In this document: piece after piece, positions 1 to 5,965 of the stretch
Layout of the letters: every line of letters begins with the position of its first letter
How positions within the stretch are numbered: position 1 is the stretch's first letter
Source of the DNA: Spirosoma sp.
GTDB lineage: Bacteria; Bacteroidota; Bacteroidia; Cytophagales; Spirosomataceae
Reading direction: 5' to 3'
Assembly (NCBI GenBank): GCA_025351545.1
Contig: JANXVQ010000876.1
Location: forward strand, 1-6,397
DNA: 6,397 nt
Made by a program: the position numbers and the translations under genes
The notes under the pieces: model-generated
What the model saw: the letters and a program-made list of their open reading frames with translations, nothing else
Told to the model about the DNA's origin: nothing
Database searches by the model: none

Positions 1-599
1 GATTCGGGCAGCAGTGCCCACACCAGACAAGCGACAATTAAGGGTACGATACCAATGCCAAAAGCGGCACGCCAATCGCCAAAACCACTGGCCAGCGCCC
101 CTGTTGCAACAATGCCTACCGGGAAAGCCGTTGCCAGTATACCCAGGGCAATGGGTCGCGATTGTACGGGCCAAACCTCAGATATGTAGACGGTTGAGAT
201 CAGTAAAATACCGCCAACACCCGCACCGGTTAAGGCACGCAATAAAAACAATACGTATTCATTTGGCACAAAAACCGTTGCCAGCATGGCGCTGCCACAC
301 AATGCCGTTGCCAGCGCTAACGCCCGAACGCGACCCAGCCGGTCGGCCAGGGGCCCGAATAGCAGACCACCCGTCATCCAGCCATACAGAAAGGCCGCGC
401 TAATCCAGGCACCCACTTCGCTCACCTGATCGGCCGAAGTTGCTACCCCGAGCAACTGAGGTACAGCCACCGGCAGATACGTTGCCATAAGTGTACTGGC
501 TGTACCGCCAAACACATAGGCTACCATGCAAAGGGCGAAACTACCCCAGGGAAGTTTGATATGTTGCTCCTGAGAAACAGGCATTTGGGCTGTTTTCAT
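1..599 (-). CDS. MFS transporter, N-terminal half (cut by left edge)
   Basis: This is an inner-membrane secondary transporter of the major facilitator superfamily. The frame opens at the ATG of 599-597 (MKTAQMPVSQ...) and stays open to base 1, giving 199 codons, about half of a usual 400-450 residue MFS protein. A short polar N-terminus is followed by alternating hydrophobic segments consistent with TM1-TM6. Between TM2 and TM3 lies the MFS motif A, GPLADRLGR (residues 82-90, with D86, R87, G89, R90). TM4 starts with R121 in RALTGAGVGG, a motif-B-like pattern, and TM4-5 carries E141 and R148 in YISEVWPVQSR, as in sugar and aromatic-acid:H+ symporter branches. The substrate cannot be read from this half; a sugar, an organic or aromatic acid, or a drug are all possible. 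The gene is 161 bp downstream of the TonB-receptor stop, behind a strong inverted repeat, so it may have its own control. The leader is A-rich and has no Shine-Dalgarno sequence. Confidence 0.93.
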   Translation of the reverse strand, partial: MKTAQMPVSQEQHIKLPWGSFALCMVAYVFGGTASTLMATYLPVAVPQLLGVATSADQVSEVGAWISAAFLYGWMTGGLLFGPLADRLGRVRALALATALCGSAMLATVFVPNEYVLFLLRALTGAGVGGILLISTVYISEVWPVQSRPIALGILATAFPVGIVATGALASGFGDWRAAFGIGIVPLIVACLVWALLPE

Positions 600-684
600 G
601 GCTTTTGTTTGTCTAGACCTATAAGCCGGGCCGCCGGAGCGGTTTTAAAAACTTTATAAGTCTGATGTGATTTTGATGATGACC

Positions 685-751
685 CTGTTTAAACTTTTAT
701 TCAGATGACAAATTCGCTCATTTTATTCTCGATTTTTTAAAGTTTAAACAG
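685..751. repeat. Perfect 13-bp inverted repeat around two GTTTAAAC palindromes
   Basis: CTGTTTAAACTTT at 685-697 is matched exactly, in inverted orientation, by AAAGTTTAAACAG at 739-751, with 41 bp between the arms. Each arm contains the 8-bp palindrome GTTTAAAC (687-694 and 742-749), centred 55 bp apart. A looser relative, GTTTTAAAAACTTTAT, lies at 642-657. The element fills much of the gap between the TonB-receptor stop (761) and the transporter start (599). It could be a pair of operator sites for the transporter gene or a large stem-loop at the 3' end of the receptor mRNA. No T-run follows the stem on the minus strand, so it does not look like a classic intrinsic terminator. The function is inferred; the repeat itself is read directly. 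Confidence 0.8.
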
Positions 752-760
752 CCTCGATCG

Positions 761-3553
761 TTACCGCAACATACCCTGATCGAACGTCAACGATACGTAG
801 TACAAGCCACCAACTGCGGGCGAGCCGTAAGCCTGCACAACGTACTGATTTGTCAGGTTCGACGCGCCAATTTTGAGCAATGTCCTGTAGGTCGGTATCT
901 TCAATGTTACCTGCGCATCGAGTAGGCTGTAGGCCTGAATGCGACCGGCATGTAAGTCGTTGAACGAACCAACCCAGTCGAACGATTCCTGCCAGTGCCA
1001 GGCCACATTGAACCCGACATTAGGCGCGATATTGCGGTGGCCAAGTGTTACATTGGTTTTGAAACGGGGCGTGTTGAAAGCCGGGATACTGTTCGGATTG
1101 GCATTTTGCAGATTAAAAGCCGACCAGGTTCCGTTACCCGTTAGCGTATAGCCACCGGTTGTAGCATAATTCAAACCGAGGGTCGCGCCCTGAGCCGTTA
1201 CGCGGTCGGGCGCGTTGGTATACAATTGAAACGCCTGATAGGCCGAATTCAGAATATCCTGAGCAGCAGCGGGATTAATGCTTCCATCGGCACTTATCAC
1301 GGGGCTATTCGGCCGAATAACGACCGTATTCAGGATGAAATTCCGGTACGAACCAAAGTAGTAATTCGCATCGAGCGACAGGCGGCTCGTTACCAGCGAA
1401 CGATAGCCAACTTCAAAACTCTGCACCCGTTCGGGAGCAATGTACGGTATGTTCGATTTTACCAACCTGGCTTTGTTGTTCAGCACGGCCTGTTGCGGCC
1501 CCACTTTATTCACATCGGCCAGGAATCCATTCACGAAGCCACCAACACTGCTTGAGTTGATGGAGTTTTCATAAACGTTCATACCCGCACTATTGCCGGG
1601 CGCACCGCCCAGAATCGTGATTGGACCAACATTGAGTTTAATGAACTGATCGCTGGGCGTTGGGTTACGATAGCCCGACTGGAATGAGGCCCGAAAATGG
1701 TGCCGGTCGCCAGGCGAAAACACCGCCGATGCACGGGGCGTAAAGTAGCCCGCGAAGTTCTGGTTTTTGTCGTAGCGACCCGATACGGTTAGTTTCAGTT
1801 TGTCTTCGAGCAGAGTTTTGCTCAATTGGGCGAAGGCCCCAAACTCGCTGTATAAAATCCGGCCACCCTTATCGTCAAACAGAGTTCCGTTAGTGAACAG
1901 GCTGAACTGCCGGAAGTTGCCGCCGATCAGCAAATCTGTACCCGAAAGCCCGGCCGACTTCAGAGCCGATGTCAGATTATATTGGGCATCGGCATGATAC
2001 ATCTTCGTCTGGCTCAGGATTCCGGCTCCCGCCAGTCCCTGAATACCAATTAGCCGCGCTTTTTGTTGTTCATATTCAGCAGAGCCCGGCAGCAAACGCC
2101 CCTGATCGGCAAATGAGCGGGCAATGCTATTATCGCTGGCCGTTACGCCCTTCACTTTGCCCTGATAGGCGGCCGTGTACCGGTCGAACCAAGTTTGGTC
2201 GGCTACATTTGGCGCCACTGCGTTACCACTCAGATCACGTACCCAAGTGCGGTCAATTTGTTGCCCCAACGAACGCGTGTTGAATGAATCGTGAGAATCT
2301 TCCTGATTCGTGTAGCCGCGTACCATAAAATTGGTTCCCCGAAGTTCGATCCGATGCTGAACCAGCGAAAACCCATTGACAGAAAAGCGGTTACTCCCCG
2401 TATAATTTGCGGTTCCTTTAGAAAAATTATAGGAATAAATGGCCTCCAGTTTCGGGGTAATACGGTAGTGAACGGTACCATTTAGCTTCAGGCTATAAAC
2501 ATGGTAGTCCGTCAGATCTTTTTCCTGATAGCCGGTACGAGACACTTTGCCAATGCCGGCAATTGTCCGGTTCACTTCGTCGCCATATACATTCAGGCCG
2601 TTGTAAGCCGGGTTGCCAGGTCCCAGTTTGTCGGGCAATGCAGTGGCGTCTACATCCGTATAGTCGGTGGCAAACCAGTCGAGCCCTTTCATATACGAAG
2701 CGACCAGTTTCACCGCCAGTCGATTGTTAAACGCTTTGGCATAGCGCAGGCCATAGTCCTGATAAATAGCAGTCCCTGTATTTGAATCGTTGACGTGGTT
2801 TACACCGACTTTCGTCTGAACACTCAGCCCCTGATACTTAAACGGATCTTTACTGGTCATGAGCAAAGCCCCGTTGAAAGCCGCCGGACCATACAAAGCT
2901 GAAGCGGCTCCCGGCACCAGTTCCACGCTTTCGGCATCTAAATCGCTTAAGCCAAACATGTTACCAACGGAGAAACCGAAACCCGCCGGTTGGTTGTCGA
3001 CACCATCAATTAACTGTAAAAAACGGCTGTTGCCCGTACTGGCAAAACCCCGCGTGTTAATTTGTTTGTAAGTCAGTCCGCTCGTGACCATGTCAACCCC
3101 TTTCAGGTTGTTGATCCCTTCGTAGAACGTAGCCGACGGCGTTTCCCGAATGGTTCGCAGGTCCATTTTTTCGACCGTTACGGGAGCCAGCAGCAAACTC
3201 TCCTCCACCCGCGATGCAGCCACAACCACATCCTGCAAGGCATTGGTAGCAAGCTGAAGGCTGATAGCAACAGATTGGTCGCCATCGGCCACGTGAGCCG
3301 TTTGGGTTTCGTGACCAACCATCGAAACTTTTAGTGTTAACGGTCCGCGTTGACCCGTCGTTAGCGCAAATCGGCCAGCGGCATCGACCACAGCGCCAGT
3401 CGGTTGGCCTCTCACAACTACACTGGCGCCAGCCAGCGGTTGTCCAGTATCAGTATCGCGTACTGTACCTGATACCCGGCGCGATTGCGAAAAGGCAGAT
3501 AAAGAGAGTAAAAATATCATTGCCAGGATGGGAATGATCTGTCTTGTTTTCAT
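761..3553 (-). CDS. TonB-dependent outer-membrane receptor with carboxypeptidase-regulatory-like domain
   Basis: This is an outer-membrane, TonB-energised importer of 930 residues. A signal peptide (MKTRQIIPILAMIFLLSLSAFSQ, cleavage near residue 22-23) precedes a CarboxypepD_reg-like domain (about 26-100, VSGTVRDTDTGQPLAGASV...). A TonB-box-like segment follows (DVVVAASR, 108-115), then the plug (about 120-238). The plug has INTRGFASTGNSRFLQLIDG (165-184) and VELVPGAASALYGPAAFNGA (210-229), both typical of this receptor type. The rest is a barrel rich in alternating aromatic strands, ending in YYVSLTFDQGMLR. The last residue is not the usual aromatic, so a short tail follows the final strand. 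No SusD-like lipoprotein adjoins it, and the plug does not read like the SusC class, so glycan uptake is not indicated; a siderophore, cofactor or small organic ligand is possible. The start is fixed by the signal peptide. The gene lies 163 bp after the AhpD-like gene, with a perfect inverted repeat in that gap. Confidence 0.95.
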   Translation of the reverse strand: MKTRQIIPILAMIFLLSLSAFSQSRRVSGTVRDTDTGQPLAGASVVVRGQPTGAVVDAAGRFALTTGQRGPLTLKVSMVGHETQTAHVADGDQSVAISLQLATNALQDVVVAASRVEESLLLAPVTVEKMDLRTIRETPSATFYEGINNLKGVDMVTSGLTYKQINTRGFASTGNSRFLQLIDGVDNQPAGFGFSVGNMFGLSDLDAESVELVPGAASALYGPAAFNGALLMTSKDPFKYQGLSVQTKVGVNHVNDSNTGTAIYQDYGLRYAKAFNNRLAVKLVASYMKGLDWFATDYTDVDATALPDKLGPGNPAYNGLNVYGDEVNRTIAGIGKVSRTGYQEKDLTDYHVYSLKLNGTVHYRITPKLEAIYSYNFSKGTANYTGSNRFSVNGFSLVQHRIELRGTNFMVRGYTNQEDSHDSFNTRSLGQQIDRTWVRDLSGNAVAPNVADQTWFDRYTAAYQGKVKGVTASDNSIARSFADQGRLLPGSAEYEQQKARLIGIQGLAGAGILSQTKMYHADAQYNLTSALKSAGLSGTDLLIGGNFRQFSLFTNGTLFDDKGGRILYSEFGAFAQLSKTLLEDKLKLTVSGRYDKNQNFAGYFTPRASAVFSPGDRHHFRASFQSGYRNPTPSDQFIKLNVGPITILGGAPGNSAGMNVYENSINSSSVGGFVNGFLADVNKVGPQQAVLNNKARLVKSNIPYIAPERVQSFEVGYRSLVTSRLSLDANYYFGSYRNFILNTVVIRPNSPVISADGSINPAAAQDILNSAYQAFQLYTNAPDRVTAQGATLGLNYATTGGYTLTGNGTWSAFNLQNANPNSIPAFNTPRFKTNVTLGHRNIAPNVGFNVAWHWQESFDWVGSFNDLHAGRIQAYSLLDAQVTLKIPTYRTLLKIGASNLTNQYVVQAYGSPAVGGLYYVSLTFDQGMLR

Positions 3554-3588
3554 GTCTGTTTCGTTAAAAAAAGCAAATAATGGGTGGG

Positions 3589-3616
3589 CCGACCGAAAAA
3601 TGAGTTCTTCGGTCGG
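3589..3616. promoter_or_regulatory. 9-bp inverted repeat upstream of the TonB receptor, candidate operator
   Basis: CCGACCGAA at 3589-3597 is matched perfectly by TTCGGTCGG at 3608-3616, with a 10-bp spacer. The element ends 35 bp before the ATG of the TonB-receptor gene. That position suits a repressor or activator site, or a hairpin in the 5' leader. On the minus strand a run of seven T lies at 3572-3566, about 16 nt past the stem. That is too far for a normal intrinsic terminator, although attenuation cannot be excluded. No TAnnTTTG -7 box of the Bacteroidota type was found between the repeat and the start, so the promoter is unplaced. Confidence 0.5.
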
Positions 3617-3716
3617 TAGAATAAAAGCGAGAAATAGGGTAATCGGGTTGTTTTTGGGGTGCCTTGTTTAGCTACTCGGGTCTCACAAAACGTTGGGCAA
3701 AATCTCGGCTAATCGG

Positions 3717-4277
3717 TTAGTGGGTTTGTATTTGATAACCGCCTGGTGGCCGAACATAGCCCCGGCTGGTTATCCGCTCGCCAAGCATTTGGTAGTAAGC
3801 CGGATCGGTAGGTGTTACACTTGCCAACCCATCCACATACTTATTGTACAGGCAAAACAGGCCCGTAATCAGCACTGTGTCATGAATCTCGCGGTCAGTA
3901 GCACCCGCTTCGCGGGCGCGGGCAACGGCTCCGGGCGTAACGTCCTTCCCGTTTTTCTGGGCAAGGGCTGCAATCTGAAGTAACGCCTTCATTTTTTCGC
4001 TCACAGGAGCTGTTTCGATATCGTGTTTCACGGCGTGGGCCGTTTCGTCATTGCCCAATAGCAAGTCGGCAGCTTTGGAATGTGCCGCTTCGCAGAAATT
4101 GGTGCAGTTACGAGCTGATACCAAAGCGGCAATCAGCTCACGTTCCCCCTGTGACAGGGTTGACTCACCCCGCAGCAAAATCTGCGTGAGTTCCCGGATG
4201 GGCTGGGCCGTATCCAGTCGATATTCGAGCAGGCCGGTAATGCCCGGTAACTGCGCTGGCAATGGGATATGTGGCAT
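3717..4277 (-). CDS. AhpD-like / carboxymuconolactone decarboxylase family protein with CX3C motif
   Basis: This is a 186-residue protein of the AhpD/CMD alpha-helical family, whose members use a Glu-Cys-Cys-His relay to reduce peroxides or partner proteins, or act as decarboxylases. The start is placed at the ATG of 4277-4275 (MPHIPLPAQLPGITGLLEYR), which matches the usual N-terminus of this subfamily; a TTG start seven codons upstream is less likely. The active-site segment is residues 45-66: E47, C58, C62 and H66. E47 to H66 (19 residues) and C62 to H66 (4 residues) keep the AhpD spacing, but the first cysteine is one position early, giving CX3C where CX2C is usual; T59 sits at the expected place. 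The C-terminal half has EIHDTVLITGLFCLYNKYVDGLA (130-152), typical of peroxidase-related CMD proteins. There is no signal peptide, so it is probably cytoplasmic. It begins 81 bp after the haloperoxidase gene and is probably co-transcribed with it. Confidence 0.9.
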   Translation of the reverse strand: MPHIPLPAQLPGITGLLEYRLDTAQPIRELTQILLRGESTLSQGERELIAALVSARNCTNFCEAAHSKAADLLLGNDETAHAVKHDIETAPVSEKMKALLQIAALAQKNGKDVTPGAVARAREAGATDREIHDTVLITGLFCLYNKYVDGLASVTPTDPAYYQMLGERITSRGYVRPPGGYQIQTH

Positions 4278-4299
4278 GTATTTGAAGGTAATGGTCAAC

Positions 4300-4346
4300 G
4301 AACAATGTGAAATGGCCTCTCAGAAACACGTCATCTTACACTGTTC
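4300..4346. repeat. Imperfect inverted repeat between haloperoxidase and AhpD-like genes
   Basis: GAACAATGTGAAA at 4300-4312 pairs with TCTTACACTGTTC at 4334-4346 at 10 of 13 positions, with a 21-bp loop. It occupies much of the 81-bp gap between the two genes. On the minus strand no T-run follows the stem, so termination is not supported; an mRNA-processing or stability hairpin, or chance, is equally possible. The AT-rich arms resemble the AACAATGA-type low-complexity sequence often seen between genes in this phylum, which is a recollection rather than a comparison made here. Confidence 0.3.
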
Positions 4347-4358
4347 ATTATTCGTTTT

Positions 4359-5906
4359 TTATAGTCCTGACCCGTCAGTTTTGCTGCGTGTTATAGCGTA
4401 TGAGCCTATTTTTTTGCCGTGTATCAACCCCTGATCCGAATCAAATCGGTAATGAATCAGCCCATATACCCGCGATAAAGAAGCTTCTGACGCTTCGTCG
4501 CTGAAGTCCTGCGCTTTATCGGGGAAAATAGAACTTAGTACCGCAGCCGCAGCACCCGAAAACGTCGAGTGGCCCGACGCATAAGAAGGGAAATTTGGCA
4601 AGCCAACGGATGTTTTTACCCCAAACTGCTGCGGGCGTGGATAGTAGTAAAAATACTTTGTATCCCAGCAGGCAATCCCGGCATCCATAAGCGTCGTACC
4701 AACCAGGGCCAGCGTACGAGCCATGCGGACCTCGCTATATTTGGCTTCGTTTGCCGCATTGGCCGCCGTCCGCATCCAGTGACCGGGGGGCGTGTAACTC
4801 CCCGCGCCGTCGGACCAGTAGTTGGCAATACGAGCCTGGTCGCGGGTCTGGTTTTTGTTAATCGCTTTCAGTTCGTCTAAGGCTGTCGTAAATTCTGCGG
4901 TGTTCAGCGCCGGTGGCGGGCCGGGGCGTAACGTAACCAGGGCTGCTTTGTCGAAATTCCAGGTCGTTACGGCGCCGTAGTTGGGCAGCATTGGCGGACG
5001 GATAGGCATTTCCTGACTAACCCAGGCTTCGCTCAGCCCCCGGCCTTTCGCGGCTTCGATCATACCCGCCGTCAATGCCTGATTATTGGCAGCACTCATG
5101 CCATCAGTCTTAGCTCGGGCCATTATTTTAGCCGCCACCTGATTGCCTAAATCGGCTCCGGCAGTTAAATCACTGGCTACATTCATACCCGCCCATAAAC
5201 GACTGTTTTTGTGTTCGGCCAGTTTCGCGTCCAGAAAAGGCACTTCGCCGGGAAACATCGCCTTTAATACGGTGTAGGATGCAGCCGCGACAACAGCATC
5301 TTCTGATGGATACGACGGTAAGGTCGATGTTGGCAACGCTACCCGAATCGTTGCATCAACTTTCGACGGAGCCGCCCGTTTAAACTGGTACTTATAATTC
5401 CAGGTTGCTACCAACGCATCGTATTGAGCTACACTCAGATAAGCAAAAGCGCGAGCCGCATACGGTGGGTTGGCAAACGGAAATTTCGGGTCGGCCAATG
5501 GGTTGGCCGCATCCGGCACGGGATATTTACCGTCGGCGTTGGAGGCTGGTGGAGTATTGTAACGAGCCGCTAATTCGCGTGCAATTTCGTTCCAGCGATA
5601 CACGGCCCCGGTGCCCCAGTATACAACGGCGTCCTGTTGTTCCTGCGTTAGGCTAACCGATTTAGACTTAAGATCAGCGATCTCAGCAAGGTAATCGGCA
5701 GATGTTACAGCCGTTGGCGTAGCCACGGTTACGTCGGTGGGGGCGGTTACTATGTACGTTTTCCAGGCTCCTGCTTTGTCATCGACGCTGGCGGGTATAT
5801 ACCCCACCCGCTGAGGTTCTGTAATACTTTTGTCGCAGGAAATAATAGCCGCTGACAAACCGATCATTACGCAACAGATTGTAACTAATTGACTATGTTT
5901 TTTCAT
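4359..5906 (-). CDS. Vanadium-dependent haloperoxidase / PAP2-family lipoprotein
   Basis: This is a 515-residue envelope enzyme of the PAP2 superfamily, haloperoxidase branch. Family members either bind vanadate and oxidise halides with H2O2 or hydrolyse phosphate esters. The start is the ATG of 5906-5904; a GTG 11 codons upstream would spoil the signal peptide. MKKHSQLVTICCVMIGLSAAIISC gives a lipoprotein signal with lipidated C24 (IISC, Asp at +2). The full signature is present: K417-x6-R424-P, S444-G445-H446 in FPSYASGHSTFSG, and S478-R479-x5-H485-x3-D489. W414 (K minus 3) and F439 (H minus 7) match the Trp350 and Phe397 positions of fungal vanadium chloroperoxidase, which favours a haloperoxidase over an acid phosphatase. 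Residues 151-221 look like a degenerate copy of 396-464, consistent with the two helical bundles of this fold. It lies 59 bp after the beta-barrel gene and 81 bp before the AhpD-like gene. Halide preference and actual activity are unknown. Confidence 0.92.
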   Translation of the reverse strand: MKKHSQLVTICCVMIGLSAAIISCDKSITEPQRVGYIPASVDDKAGAWKTYIVTAPTDVTVATPTAVTSADYLAEIADLKSKSVSLTQEQQDAVVYWGTGAVYRWNEIARELAARYNTPPASNADGKYPVPDAANPLADPKFPFANPPYAARAFAYLSVAQYDALVATWNYKYQFKRAAPSKVDATIRVALPTSTLPSYPSEDAVVAAASYTVLKAMFPGEVPFLDAKLAEHKNSRLWAGMNVASDLTAGADLGNQVAAKIMARAKTDGMSAANNQALTAGMIEAAKGRGLSEAWVSQEMPIRPPMLPNYGAVTTWNFDKAALVTLRPGPPPALNTAEFTTALDELKAINKNQTRDQARIANYWSDGAGSYTPPGHWMRTAANAANEAKYSEVRMARTLALVGTTLMDAGIACWDTKYFYYYPRPQQFGVKTSVGLPNFPSYASGHSTFSGAAAAVLSSIFPDKAQDFSDEASEASLSRVYGLIHYRFDSDQGLIHGKKIGSYAITRSKTDGSGL

Positions 5907-5965
5907 GAGAGTACAGTTGCTTCGGCGCGGGTCGGCCACATCGACGGTTCGACCATGCCGTTTGA

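Noticed and set aside
14..403. Plus-strand open frame of 129 codons at the left end
   Set aside because: It is antisense to the MFS transporter, whose frame has clear membrane segments and motif A. The plus-strand product is Arg/Pro-rich and has no recognisable domain.
631..646. GC-rich stem CCGC/GCGG followed by TTTT on the plus strand, terminator-like
   Set aside because: The stem is only 4 bp and there is no plus-strand gene for it to terminate.
939..3537. Several plus-strand frames of 64-109 codons and a minus-strand frame at 2230-2481
   Set aside because: All lie inside the TonB-receptor gene in other frames and show no domain or plausible start context, so they are shadows of that gene.
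3554..3716. Bacteroidota promoter (TTG ... TAnnTTTG) upstream of the TonB receptor
   Set aside because: Only ATTATTTG near 3575-3582 on the minus strand comes close; it lacks the TA pair at the right position, so no promoter was called.
3640..3717. Short direct repeats of TAATCGG (3640-3646 and 3710-3716)
   Set aside because: Two 7-bp copies 70 bp apart are expected by chance often enough, and no further structure supports them.
4278..4298. TTG start seven codons upstream for the AhpD-like gene
   Set aside because: The ATG at 4277 gives the N-terminus usual for the subfamily (MPHIPLPAQLPG), and TTG starts are rare.
5907..5939. GTG start 11 codons upstream for the haloperoxidase
   Set aside because: The added residues (MADPRRSNCTL) would precede a normal lipoprotein signal that begins MKKHSQL at 5906.
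5930..5954. GGTCG...CGACC inverted repeat before the haloperoxidase start, sharing GGCCGACC with the receptor-upstream palindrome
   Set aside because: The arms are only 5 bp, and GGTCGGCC also occurs inside the MFS coding region, so the shared 8-mer is not specific enough to call a common operator.
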